A DNA stretch of 64,000 nt from Galerina marginata (GCA_023014335.1 JAECYW010000019.1:124001-188000); one strand, 5' to 3'. Counted from the first letter of the stretch, positions 37,386 to 49,185 are shown. Program-made: numbers and translations. Notes: a model not told the origin generated them from the sequence alone.

Positions 37386-38269
37386 ATGGCGGAATCAGCT
37401 CCACTCCTCAACGACGTCAGTCACAGGAATGATGGACTCGAAGAAGATACCAATATCTCCGCTACGAAGGCGCCAAATTTCAAGATTCTCAAAATTGTTA
37501 TACTCATACTATCCGCCGTTGCCCTCGCTATCCTAATAGCAGACTTTATCATTATCAAACATGGGCCCTTCATTCGATATTCGTGGGGTGCGCAGCATGT
37601 ATCTAAGACCCTTGCAATATTCGTACGTGTCTTCAAACTTTATTTGCCCGCCCAAGTCTTTCCTTCCGAGAGCTTACCCAAAGCACATAGATATTCATTT
37701 CCCTCCTGTTCTCCGTCATCAGTCTTCTAGTTAAACTTCCAATCCTACTCCACATCGCCATTGATAGTGTGCTTGTAGGAGGTATCATTTTCCAAGTGTT
37801 TCGTCTGATTGATGAGTTCCCTGTTTCTGACTGGTGCATTCCGTGGGGAAGAATGCCGAATCCACCAGCGGACCCAAAATGTGAACATTGGAAATTGGTT
37901 GTAAAAATTCTGACAGTTATTGGGGCTGTGTTTGGAGCCATCATAGGGTGTGTACTCTTCTCTTACACTTGTAACTCGTACCAGTCGGAACGATTGCGTG
38001 CGCTTTTTTGATGCAAATTACCCTGATAATCCAACACTTATTACTGGTTTAACAGAATTTTTTACATCGTTCTTTTGGTGTTTCGATGCGTCGCGATACT
38101 CAGGACTAGGTTTTGGAGAATACCTCTCACTTGGTCCTTCCCAGCCGGGGAAATCAGCTTCCAGATTAGCATGAAGGTCATGCCGCAGAATGTCGGGACA
38201 GCTCAAAGTCGTGTAGGCCAAGTTGCGGATGTGGGTTTGGGGACGGACCATGGGCCGCTGTATCTGTAG
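37386..38269 (+). CDS. MAESA-family membrane protein, copy C (235 residues)
   Basis: Exons 37386-37622, 37691-37947 and 38056-38269 (237, 257, 214 bases); introns 68 and 108. I chose the ATG at 37386 because it gives the family start MAESAPLLNDV and an exon of exactly 79 codons as in the other copies, although the frame is open further upstream. Helix 1 is VILILSAVALAILIADFIII. The loop has DWCIPWGRMPNPPADPKC. The C-terminal part has FWRIPLTWSFPAGEIS and ends DHGPLYL. It is closest to copy A (same exon sizes, long intron 2, W in the IPxxWS motif). The exon 2 motif has drifted to TVIGAVFGAIIG. Function unknown. Confidence 0.77.
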
Positions 38270-39873
38270 TTTATGATTCCAAGCCACGGAAACTAACGAG
38301 TAGACAGCCTGTGTATGCGATGAAACAATGTGATTATGCCCCGAGCTACTAATCCTCAAGTAGAAAGAAGAGAATCCAAAAAGCACCAAGATTGAAAATG
38401 GAGAGTTAACTGACGGATGGATAAATATTAACAGGACCCGACCACCGCCAACAACTGCGGAAGCCCGTAGAACGTGCGTAGGACACCCTTGAGCTAAATA
38501 ATTTCTAACAGGGTCGAATAATCTGTCTCGAATCAAGCATTGCCCGACTTGACTGGTTGACAGAAAAGTAGGGAAATGTGACAAGGAAGAAGTGGAGTTG
38601 GGAGATTTGGAAAAGACGAGCATTTATAAATTATAAGCGAATAGATACTGGATTGATCGTAGAAGACCATGCAAGCTAACTGAGTGACGGTAGCTGAGAA
38701 CCGGATGCGAATGGAACAAGAAGAAATATATTCTCTCGGAAGCGAGTTACTAAGAAACAGAATACCAAGGAATCGACAGGTTATATTACAAGCAGGACCT
38801 TCGATAGAATACGTGAGATGAAGAGGATGAGAGCAGAAAGGATTCTTGAACTTACCTTATTGCGCTTTGGCCAGTACTATCTCAGGTGACAGGTTCGCCT
38901 ATTCTGAATCATCGGATTTACCTGCAGCTGCGGAATAGGTATTCGCCCAAGATGTTTTGGGTCTGAGGAGATTCCCAAGGAAAACAGGTAAGTCGGTACC
39001 CTTCAATCACGGCGTAAGAAGAGACGGAAGTAGGAAGTCAGAAAGGAAGGAAACCTTCAAAACGAGAATAAAAGTGGCACTTACATCTTAGATTATCCGA
39101 AGCACCGTAATACCTGTAAGCGCATGTCGATGTAAAGTCGGTGGCTTCGAGCTTGGCAATAGGACAGGTCGCGGTTGTTTTGAAAGTGGTGTCACAGACA
39201 TGTGGGCGTCAGATAGGGTGTTTCTGGGTATAAACCAGTGGCATCGACGCACAATGTGCCAGAAGCAGTCGAAACAGCCACCCCACCACACGCTAGGGCT
39301 ATGATGTCATTCAGAACTGCGACGAGCATGAGTGACGGCAGTCTTTTTTACTGAATCAGGATCTTGATCATAAGAAAAGACCACCGCGCTACCATCGGCC
39401 TGTGTATATTATGCGTTCAACGACCAATGGTGTGCGACCTACGTATGATGCATATTAAAAATGCCACCGGAATCTTGTGAACAGTAGTGGGAAGAGACGC
39501 CGAGAACCAGTTGCAGTAGCAAGCAACGAAGCCATTTTGGAATCCAGTGGGATAGAACTTTACGAACGAAAGGTAACAAGCAATAACCAAAGGTTGGGAA
39601 TCCCAGAGAGCAGCGTGGCGGTTGCAGCTTGCAACAGATAGAAAACGATTGAGCACAGGCGTGTTCAAAGTTGGTTCAAAGCGTGAAGAAACTGGACCGG
39701 GCTGATTCAAACACAGCCACTGATGGACACGTGTCAGTTGGTGGGAGAGAAATCCGATGAGCCTTTTCTCCTCCTAATTCCTGTTCGTAAAGATATCTCT
39801 TTAACCTCGACGCCTGCCTTTACCTACCGACATAAAACCAGAAACTTTGGTTATCTAAGTCTTCAATCAACCA
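38270..39873. other. Spacer with a possible small secreted-protein remnant
   Basis: On the minus strand between about 39330 and 38900 there are coding-like bits: MLVAVLNDIIALACGGVAV, a cysteine-containing stretch FTSTCAYRYYGASDNLRC before a GTAAGT donor, and a last piece PKTSWANTYSAAAGKSDDSE with a stop. They look like a small secreted protein, but no phase-consistent chain was found, so it may be decayed. The rest shows nothing. Confidence 0.3.
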
Positions 39874-40228
39874 ATGGCCGAATCGGCTCCCCTCCTCGAA
39901 GAACGCCATGAAGAACTGCCGACACCCGTCTATTTTAGAATCCTTAAAATAATTACTGTCGGTGTTTTATTGACAATTGGACGCTGACCGACTTTTTAAA
40001 AGGCTTGTTTATATTAGTCTTTTAGTGCTTCGAGCCGCCGCACTTTTTAGATCCAAGTTGAAGTTGAAGTTCTGGAAGAGGCCAATCGCCTTAAATTTTC
40101 CCACCGGTCAAATTTCCTTGGAGATTAATCTGAAATTTTTACGACAGGAAGGTGGAGCGACTGAAAATACAGTGGGTCGAAGTACCGAAGCTAGGTCGCC
40201 GCCGAGTCATGGTCCGCTGCATCTGTAG
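39874..40228 (+). pseudogene. MAESA-family copy D, internally deleted
   Basis: Starts with the family N terminus (MAESAPLLEERHEE, then YFRILKIITVG) and runs about 38 codons before a TGA. After only about 20 bases it resumes inside the exon 3 sequence of the family (LVYISLLVLRAAALF, FWKRPIALNFPTGQISLEI) and ends SHGPLHL. All of exon 2, both introns and most of helix 1 are missing, so one deletion of roughly 450 bases explains it. A small KLKLK duplication precedes FWK. It is closest to copy B in sequence. No intron restores the frame that I can see, so it is probably a non-functional relic. Confidence 0.75.
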
Positions 40229-40647
40229 CGCTTAGCGTGCAGAGACCATGGCATGTGCGTTCTGCAACAAAGCTTGCAGCCCATTGACGGCATTGATACT
40301 GTCGTAGCTTGTCGAATTGTATCTTTGTCTTATTTTTCGGTCATATACTTTCCCCCGTTACACCAAGTTCTAAGTGCTGAGTCTCGTGCTCGATTTTCCT
40401 GCTCCTCGATTACCGCACAGCCTTATCAAACCACAGCCCCATATATATGACCATGTACTCAAGTACGTCTAAATGGCGCTGTGGGGTGTGAATAGTGAGT
40501 GTCTTGGCCACGCTGACTTCGCGTGGCCAGAGGGCTGTGCCCCAACGATGCAATGCACGGGTATTTATCATGTCTTCTCTCCACATTTTATGAGCCTATT
40601 ACGAACATCCCGTCTCACCCGTCTGTTATTTTCTTTATGTGATACAG
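40229..40647. other. Spacer upstream of the first BTB gene
   Basis: About 0.4 kb. The sequence just before the next ATG (TTTTCTTTATGTGATACAG) looks like an intron 3' end, so a 5' UTR intron or a further 5' exon may lie here. Confidence 0.4.
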
Positions 40648-42716
40648 ATGGCTCAGCCTGCACAACTAGCTCAACAACCATGGTTGGAATCGGTGGAGGA
40701 AAGGGGATTACGAATATGGACCGAAGACCTTAAAGCATTACTTCAAGACGCAGAAAATCAATACCCAGATGTGGTTTGGGAAACCCGAGCACCACAAGAC
40801 GACGACGGTTCTAACGACGAAGTTGTGGAGCAAATATGGGGACACCAGGGTACGTGGATGATTCCTGCATTTATTATTCTCTACCAATTTGAGGCTTCTT
40901 CTTTCCAGCTATTATCCACGCAAGAGCTTCTCAGATATTCCTTGCTTTGTACTTCCCAGAAACAGTCGATCATAAATCCGACTCCCAACTCTCGCCATTA
41001 ACCCTTCGTCGCCTACAAACTCCACGAGATCACAACCACGCCAGTTTCATTCGCGATCTTGCATATTTCTACACAGGCGAGGGCGTTCTGGACGAATGGG
41101 ACCCAAGAGTAGAACCAAATCCTGAAGTGGATCATCAACTGAAGTTGCTCTCGAAGAACTTAACTTCCCTATGGGAGAGTCGACAATTCTCAGATGTCGA
41201 GATAACTTTATGGCACGCGAATAACTCTGAAGGGTCCGATGATTCCGCCGTGTTTTATTCCCACCGCTTTGTCCTTAGCTCGCGTTCACCTCGCTTCCGC
41301 GACATTATCGCGAAAAATACAGCAGAAAATCCAGCTGGTCCGAATGAGGTACTGACTATCAATCTTCCCTCTCCACTATTTACGCCAGATTCGGTTTATT
41401 ATATACTTGGATATCTCTACAGCGGCACTCTTCTGAAATCACAGCTTCAGGAAGATAGTCTTTTAACCGCGTTCACCATCTTCCGAGGATCAATATATCT
41501 CGCTCTCTCTGCTCTAACGGAACTAGTGCAAGTGGAAATTGTCGTCAAATTACTTGACGGACTATTTTATGCATCACTTTCCAATAGTGCGTATATGAAA
41601 CTTGTCTCCGGCGAATGGACGACCATGGTGGACCTGGGCTGCCGATGCAAAACCTGTGCACGGCGTGTACCACTTGTTTTACAATTTGCTCTCGAAGACA
41701 GCATAAGAGACGAAATACTTGAGCGTGGAGCCCGCCGGGCGCTTGTTGGGTTATTTGGTGCTGGCTGGTATACCGAAGAATTTGCCGCGCTGCCCAGAAA
41801 CATGACCGACCTGATCGTAACAGATGTACAGCTGATGATTAGGCCACAAAATGTCCTCCCATTGCTATTTGCCGCCGAAAATACTTTGCTCACATACGAT
41901 GCCTCCAAGCAAGATTGGCACGGCCCTGTGCGAGCGATGGTTTGCACTGTTCTCGAGTCGGTGCAAAAATATTTGTGCGCATACCCTCAAGCCTGCTTCC
42001 AGACCGAAGCATGGGAGAACATCCTGCAGGAGGATGATAGGGACAGTCAACTGGAACTCGGAAACGATAGGGAAATCCAGGTTCGCTGGGTCATGAAAAC
42101 CCTTCTAAAGGGGGCGGATCTCGAAAATTGGCCTGCGACATATCAGGTGGGCAATTTCAACCAGCTTATGCCCGAATTTATGTTGTGCAACGTTGCTTAT
42201 GATAACTTCGATTTTTTGCAGACTGTGCTAAGTCTCGCAGAGCCCAAAACACGACGCAGAAACTCTGCTCTCATAACTCCTACTACTCGATTGAGATCCC
42301 AAAACGAGCGCAAAAAGAGGGAATTCCTAGGACCTTCGTCATCATTGTCCTTATCAATACAAGAACCCAGTTCGAATTTGATTGCTCAAGCAAGGCAGGC
42401 AATGCTTGGAGAATCAGAGAACGCCCTTGAGATGACGGCAATTACAGGAAGACAATCGCCGACAAATTCATCTACTTTTTCTCTCCCAACCCCAATGGGC
42501 AATCTCGAAGGACCAACAGATGAACGAGAGCTAGCAAACAGCCTTTCACTTTATTCAAACGCATCCTCCAGAACACTCTCCACTGATTATGGCCTACATT
42601 ATACGAGACGGGCGCTTTCTCAAGAGACCATTCAGGACTGGGATGCTGACCGCTTGACTACGAGGAGACGCAGCCACGAATCAGCCTACGATTCATTTTG
42701 GGCTGGGGCACTATGA
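40648..42716 (+). CDS. BTB/POZ domain protein 1, about 644 residues
   Basis: Exons 40648-40849, 40909-42146 and 42222-42716. Intron 1 is 59 bases. The second is 75 bases, a multiple of three and open in frame, so retention would add 25 residues; the paralogue has an intron at the same codon. The start is the ATG of MAQPAQL, which matches the paralogue. The BTB domain begins near residue 160 (FSDVEITLWH, then YSHRFVLSSRSPRFRDII, INLPSPLFTPDSVYYILGYLYSG). BTB domains mediate dimerisation and Cul3 binding. Next comes a conserved segment GCRCKTCARRVPLVLQFA and ILERGARRALVGLFGAGW, possibly metal-binding. The C terminus is low-complexity and ends with the tail SSRTLSTDYGLHYTRRALS shared with the PH protein at 21.6 kb. 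Confidence 0.85.
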
Positions 42717-43431
42717 TGGAAGTTCTGATTCTTTTTTCTTTTCGTCCAAGAAGCCAAGATGTAGCAATCGAGGATAAATATCCTTAGCCTGAGTATTAGA
42801 TCAATCGCTTGGACCCTTGCCACCTATGTATGTACAGACGTCAACGAGACGTGAAAGAATGTAAGCAAAAATCCAAACTTGGGATGATTAGAGTCAGGGT
42901 TTTTAGACAAACATCGGTCGTTGCCAACCGGGAGCTCCATGAAGTTAGACGCGCCCAAGACTTCCCAACGTGACAGGAAGAACCCGAGGGACGGTGATGG
43001 GACCGTCGTGCAATGCTTGCCGTTCTGCATGGTGGGAACGGGATCACCGAAGTTGAGGTCATTTTTAAATACTGAACAACTTGCGGCATAATATATTGAA
43101 ACCACATTTAGATATTGGACGATCATCGATCAAGCTCGATTACGATTTTTCGCCACTCTTTGTGGCTCTACCTTGAACAACTTCTCTGATTCTGATTCGT
43201 TGACCCCACGGTTCCCAGACCTGGTGATATAAACCGGAGCTCTAGTAACATCAAGCTGTGCGCACAGGTTCAGGATGACAGAGAACCAATTTTCTTCTTC
43301 GTTGATCCTCGGGGCTCTGCCCGGAATTCTTCTCAGACCGAGGGTGCCATCTATTATCTGCATATAAAACCACGCCTGAATATGTCGACGAATGTTCCCG
43401 TCACGACCTTGACCGTTATTGTTTTCTACAG

Positions 43432-45328
43432 ATGGCCCAGCACGCTCGGGAGGCTTCGAAACCGATACTGGAGTCAGCTATCGATAGGGCAGCTCAAAAC
43501 TGGCGAGAAGATATGAAATCCATCTTCCTCTTCGGCGCAAGTGGGTCTGTTGGCAAAGTGGGGAGAGGAAACATCCCAGATAAACAAACAAAACTGTTTG
43601 CGAAAGTCGGTGTGCATTACCCAGTGCAGTGGAATCATTCGCCTCCTCTAACATCTGTGAATATTTAGCTGGTTCATGCTGGCACCGCCAAAAACCCAAC
43701 ACGGACTTCAATATTTGCTAAGGCTAGGACACTTGTCACCATGCGGTCCACGCCTAAAACGCTCTCCAGCCCTCGCCGCACTCATTCCCATGGACTAGGT
43801 TATCTACAGTTTGAAGATATCTACTCCAGGACTGGGACACGGCCTGATCACCTTCGGAAGAATCTCATCGCTATGCTCCGTGATCGACGTCATTCGGACG
43901 TTTGTATCAAGGTGCCAAAGCGACGACTTTACACCACATCCACATTCCCCTCCCATAGTTTCATACTCAGTTCGCGTTCTCCCTACTTTCACGGTGTGCT
44001 GTCTGCTGAAAGGACGGAAAGAAAGACTGTCGACCCAGGCGAACCGATTGTCATTAACCTGCCGAGCTCGTTATTCACACCGGACTGCTTTCATTTCATC
44101 CTTGCATACATATATACAGGCACTCTTCAGTTCACAAGGCAAACATGCGAGCTCGAGACCGCTTTTGATATTTACAGAGGTTCAAAATACCTGGCTCTTC
44201 CAGCTCTGCAGGAACTAATCTCAGCTCAAATAACAGTCAATATACTTCACGGATTATACCATGCACCACTTTCCAACCGCGAATACTTTCTCCTCGTTGG
44301 CGGCGAATGGAACGTTATGGTTAAATTGGGGTGCCGATGTCGGGCTTGCGCAAGCTATGCCCCTCTTGTGCTGCAATTTGCTGTGGAACGAGACATACAG
44401 AACAGAATTTTAGAACGAGGAGCTCGCAGGGCCATAGTTGGTCTATTTGGAGAAGGCTGGTGTACCGACAGGTTTTCTACGTTACCCGACAATTTGTTTA
44501 ATGCGATCCTCACCGACACCCGCCAAATTATTACGCCGTGCAATGTTTTCCCATTGCTATTTGAAGCGGAGAAGGCATTAATCCTCTTAGACCTCCCAGG
44601 ACGGTGTTTAGTTGGCGTCGTACGCCCAAGGATCATTTCCGTCCGGGAGTACATCGATCAAGTTTTGTGTGCCAATCCAAAATCGTGCTTTGAATCCGAA
44701 ACCTGGAGGAATGTAATGAAGGACAGCAAGAACGACGACACATACCTCAGAGATAAAAAATTATATCAAGTAACCTTGATAATGGAAGCTATCTCGAGGG
44801 GTATGAACGAGAAGAATGCGCCAGTTCTCTACCAGGTGCGCCAGCCCATCCTTCATCATTCTACATTCACTAATTTTCCGGGTTCGTTAGGCCCTCAGTT
44901 TTGCTATCAATCTAAATACACGCCGGGGCCTTTCCGCCATCGCCCGTTCTGCTGTCCGAGCCCGCATTGAAAGAATGCAAGTCGAACGCTTGAGGACAAT
45001 CCAACTACCCTTTATTTGGAGTCCTTCACCCCTACCATCGCCACCGACAATGCCTGGAACATTTGTTGAAAGGCATAGAGACACAGAAACTCTGAAGACT
45101 TCCAATTCTTCTGTATCGTCGTTTTATTCCTGCGAATCAACACTTAGCAGAGTTCTGGCTCTCGGCGTCCCTACGAACGGAGCATATAATGCATACCTCG
45201 CTACCCTCGATCTCGCAGCAATTTCAATGTGCTCCTTGGCATCATCTCGCACCGTTTCTACGGACTATGGGTTGTATTACACCAGACGAGCAATATCCCA
45301 TGATATTATTCATGACAACGATCCTTGA
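43432..45328 (+). CDS. BTB/POZ domain protein 2, tandem paralogue of BTB 1
   Basis: A first exon from 43432 (MAQHAREASKPILES, preceded by a CTACAG acceptor-like end as in BTB 1) probably splices to an acceptor at about 43669, continuing LVHAGTAKNPTR and the long exon through 44835. A 55-base intron (44836-44890) then leads to 44891-45328. The exon 1 donor is unsure; GTCGGT near 43600 is in phase. The BTB core is visible: HSDVCIKVPKRR, HSFILSSRSPYFHGVL, INLPSSLFTPDCFHFILAYI. The same GCRCRACASYAPLVLQFA and ILERGARRAIVGLFGEGW segments follow. Without splicing the frame ends at 44970 and loses the tail; with splicing it gains SLASSRTVSTDYGLYYTRRAIS, matching BTB 1 and the PH protein. Confidence 0.8.
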
Positions 45329-47051
45329 TTAGGCGTCACCCAGATCTTTCCCTCCCTGCCTTCAACTTTGTGCTTCCAACTTGAAGCTTCTAGAGCTCAT
45401 TTCACGGATGTCGCCCACCCTTTCCTCTTTCTAACTTCCATTTAATACAACTTTTCGGCGCTTCTGTTGTATTAAACATCTGGTTTGTGGATCCTTTCGG
45501 TATGAGAATTTGCAAGTGCGCGGTCAATGCGCGATAGAGGGGTGAGAATCAGTGGCTGTAAGATCCGAGATCAATACGTCATCCCCAACGGCCGTTCCAC
45601 GAGCTCATCCTCACATTAACAGCAACGATCAAGTGTCTGGCCTTAATCGATAATACGTCGTCCATGCCTTGTCAATCAGGACCCCCATTGTTTCTCTCAC
45701 CTGAATTGTTGGAATGAAGGTCTACGCTGGCCCGGATCGCTTGACCTGTCCGTGGCTACGCGGTTGATGTGCGCTATTCCGATGCCCACCAAGGCATATC
45801 ATTATCAGAACTCGGTTTGCCCCTTTCTGGACCAAACACGCTCCAATCACGATATGGCTTGAGCAGCGCGGTACCTCTGCTTCAGCTCGACGCATATACG
45901 TTGCCATTTGGACCGCTGAGGATGGCTGATTCCAATCTTCTTGCTTGTGGGCTTATCTATACTCGCTGTTCGGTCCTACCACTGTGAGTGCAAACTTGCC
46001 TGATCTCTCCTCATCCACCTTTAAATTGGAATATCAGCTTTGACACTCGATATTAGTTCTCGTAACGCCTTATGTTCGTGTCGTGCGAGCTCCTCCGAAA
46101 GGCAGTTACGCCACTCAACCGACTTTTGCTGATTCAACAGTGCTTTGGCGTCTTGACGGTAAGTCCAAGTCTATCCTTCTTCTCGGCACTGCTCAAGGTT
46201 TAAATTTTCAGTCGCCCTTTCGAATATATTCTTTCGGTGACGTCAGGCGTCAAGTTGACCCGTTGGACCGGGTCCCTAGAATAGAAGTTCAGAGCGGCCA
46301 TCCAAACGACTACCTTATGCCGTTCTGCGTGAGCGTATGTATGGATTTCCTGCTATCGCTATCCTCGTTTTACCCAAGTTTTCTCCAGTTAAACTGTCAT
46401 ACAATACACATTTTATGTATGTTGAGATGAACAACGTCAAATGAATGGCATTTTTTTCTACTCCTATTTCATCTTCGATATACACTCAACAACCCGACAC
46501 TTATGTGAAGCTTGACCGGCGACTACTCGTATGTCCCAGGTGCCTTTCCGAGTCACAGCCCTTCATTATTGCAGATCGGAGCCCGCGCTGCCTCACATAC
46601 GGCTCTCTCCCCGATTGATTGAGGAAATTCGTTCTATCCGTTTGCCTTGGTTATGAGAGTTATTTTGAAAGTTGAGATTTCTGCTCCTAATAAACAACGA
46701 CTTCCGAAACTCGCTATGTCACGATGCTAATTCGAAATAAAAAATTCTGCTTCCAATCCCATCGTCGAAAGCCACCAGCTATTCATATAGTATGTATACC
46801 ATAGGTTCTATCACCGTGCGATTACCCTTGGACCTGATATTTGATCTATGGGTTCAACTGACTATTTCGGCAACTCGGTCAGTTTCAAGTCGTTGTCGAG
46901 GCAAAAGGGCAGACTCACTCGACGAAGAAGTTTCCTGAATTAAAAGTCCCTATGCATGAACCTTGCTGGGTACTACCACAAACGTGGAAGACTTGAGAAG
47001 CAGCAGCACCCTGTAAGCACGTTAGCAGCCTGAAGTCAAGTCAGAGCTAAC
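45329..47051. other. Region with unresolved coding-like pieces
   Basis: On the plus strand around 45900-46340 there are readable pieces with GT and AG borders: a hydrophobic IPIFLLVGLSILAVRSYH, then YVRVVRAPPKGSYATQPTF up to a GTAAGT donor near 46161, then DYLMPFC before a GTGAGC. The phases could not be reconciled into one gene. Otherwise nothing. Confidence 0.3.
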
Positions 47052-47723
47052 TCAAGTTGTAAAGCGTACGAAGTCGTTGAAGCAATATTGTGTTGGCTGC
47101 GTTGTACTGTCTCCAAAGGCCGCATATTCGCAACTATTGAGGATGAAAGCAAGAGCCTGGCCCGGTGGAATGGTAAAGGTACCAGCTGGCGGAAATTTGA
47201 TAACTTTCTATGGGGTCTTGAAGAGTATTTGCACACTTACGAGTGTTGATTAAGGAATTTGAAAGCGCCGGGCAGTCGCCGGCTTTGATAGGCATACTTA
47301 CAGGAGAGCAGCTGTTAAAGAAGCCTAAGCAACGTTACGAGACGCGGGTAAGGAAACAATGCTAGAGTGGGCTTTATACTAGTGACGACTCACATGGGAC
47401 ACCACATATGCAATTCGAAGTCGTACACAGAGACGATTGTCTCTTGTTATTTGCTTCCAAAGGATAGCGTCTTTCAACTGCGCCGGTAGGCAGTCGTTTG
47501 GCAGGAACTGCATTAGAGCAGTTAAACCTCTCCATTGTGATAACGAGGCCGGACGGCGTAGTAAATGGCTTTGATTCAATGACATGTTTGTCATTGCACT
47601 CTCGACCGCGAACTAGGCAAACGGGTGAGTTAAACGAGAGACTATAACTTTACAGAGGTTCGACGTACCCGAGACTATGCTAACCATAGCAGTAAAAAAA
47701 GGAAAGAGAGCCTGGATGTACAT
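47052..47723 (-). CDS. Small secreted cysteine-containing protein
   Basis: The minus-strand exons 47723-47669, 47612-47394 and 47324 onwards join in phase, with introns of 56 and 69 bases. The start gives a signal peptide (MYIQALFPFFTAMVSIVSG). The mature part has spaced cysteines (RGRECNDK, ERFNCSNAV, SLCTTSNCICGVPCFFNSC, GDCPALSNS) and ends KFPPAGTFTIPPGQALAFIL, NSCEYAAFGDS, QYCFNDFVRFTT and a TGA at 47052-47054. The last junction is uncertain. The exon ends either at 47302 or at about 47241, and the final exon starts near 47203; the most phase-consistent option implies an intron of only 37 bases. Dibasic sites (AKR, ERR, NKR) could be Kex2 sites. Family not recognised; extracellular role by inference. 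Confidence 0.55.
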
Positions 47724-48782
47724 ATTCTTGAGTGGGAGTCTCGACTGGTTGACCTTTTGAAATGCACGAACGCTGGTTTTATACTGTGCAGGACCTTCGA
47801 TCTGCATTTTCCAGGTCTTTTCAATGTTCTCATGTCATGGTGGTTTGAGGCGGAAGCCCGACAAGGGGATAATCGTGGCTTCAAAATACCTGAAGGCAGA
47901 TTGTCTGGTCAGTGTCAAATAGGTCATGGCGTCCACAAGTGTCCTTCCGAGGTGATGCAGCGCGTCAGCTGTCGAGATGCATACCAGGAAGTACTCATGC
48001 CAGCAAGAAGAGGTCTGTGTCCGCAGCACCAGCCAGTGAATACATTCCGACCTAAGTATGGGAGTCTTACCGTGGTCGATCTGAATAAATGGTAAGACAT
48101 GAAAGCGAAATCTAGTCATGCCTGAAAAATTCTATCAATGCCGCATGATATTAACTGGGTTCTTGGGGCAAGTACAAGACGTCATGTTAGACCTTGATCC
48201 TTTTACTGAGTGAGGTAGCACGACTGTCGAAGAATCGGATTAGAATACCAGCCAAAATTGTCATGAGAATGAGTGGGACATATTTCTCGGATCCCAAACT
48301 CTATCTTTAGTCCTTGTCGTCATTTGGCTAATAATAATATTCCAATCGATGGTGGCTTACTCACACGACGATTCCTGATCCAATAATTGAAGTGATAAAT
48401 CCTCTCCCATTGAGCTCGAGGTCTATGAGGTCTATGCAAAAGTGGCCCTTTGGATTATGCTGCAGTCTAGCGGATTCGCGATTATCCAAATGGCAAATTC
48501 CCTATCATATAAGTAATTGACGCATGTCAATGGACAAAGTCCTGTGGTCGACAGCTATGCGAATGATGAGAAAATCGCACCTATCTCAACGGTCAGCATT
48601 CATGGTCACACAAATGGAAGTAGTAGATAGCACAGGATACAAACGCACCGAGATGAATAAGGCTGGATCAGCCACGTTCCTCCCGTACGGCCTGTCACAA
48701 CGTACCAAAATCGCAGGAAAAGAGAACGGCGAGGGTGCGAATGGGAATTGTACACCGAGTACCGGGTTTGAAATACGTCAAA
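47724..48782. other. Intergenic region, no gene seen
   Basis: Short frames on both strands without domains or splice support. It probably includes the promoter of the secreted gene on its left. Confidence 0.4.
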
Positions 48783-49185
48783 CTAAAAGGAATATCTTGA
48801 AGATTGTGCCTCGAGTGACAATGTCTATGTAGAAACGAAGGTTTTATTTTAAGGAACCTCGTTATTCCGGTGGTAGAGGAGCCAAAAATCCTACCTGAGT
48901 TGGTGTCAGACTGGGTGTAACACTGCTTCCGCGACATTTATCGTACTGATCATGATTCGTTAGCTTGTTCATACGTGGACCCAAAAGACGTCAAGTACTA
49001 ACCTCTAGGAGTAATCCAACGGAGATCCAGTCAACTTTTTGATGACAGGCAAAGTCGGTCAATGTTGGTCGCAGTATTCCTCCGCTGTGTTCCAACTGAA
49101 GAGTCGCCGAGTTGACTGGAGATATTATAGCGAGGGTCAGGTAGAAAAGAAAGTAAGGAAATAACGGACTTGAGTGGTTTTCCAT
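48783..49185 (-). CDS. Candidate small secreted protein, 91 residues
   Basis: Three exons keep phase: 49185-49003, 48945-48895 and 48824-48783, introns 57 and 70 bases. Signal-like N terminus (FPYFLFYLTLAIISPVNSA) with cleavage likely after SA. The mature part is about 65 residues with two cysteines (DFACHQKVDW and YDKCRGSS) and a Thr/Ser-rich end. No homologue recognised. The short last exons make this model tentative, but the three consecutive in-phase GT-AG introns support it. It is a neighbour of another small secreted-protein gene on the same strand, though the sequences are not clearly related. Confidence 0.4.
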
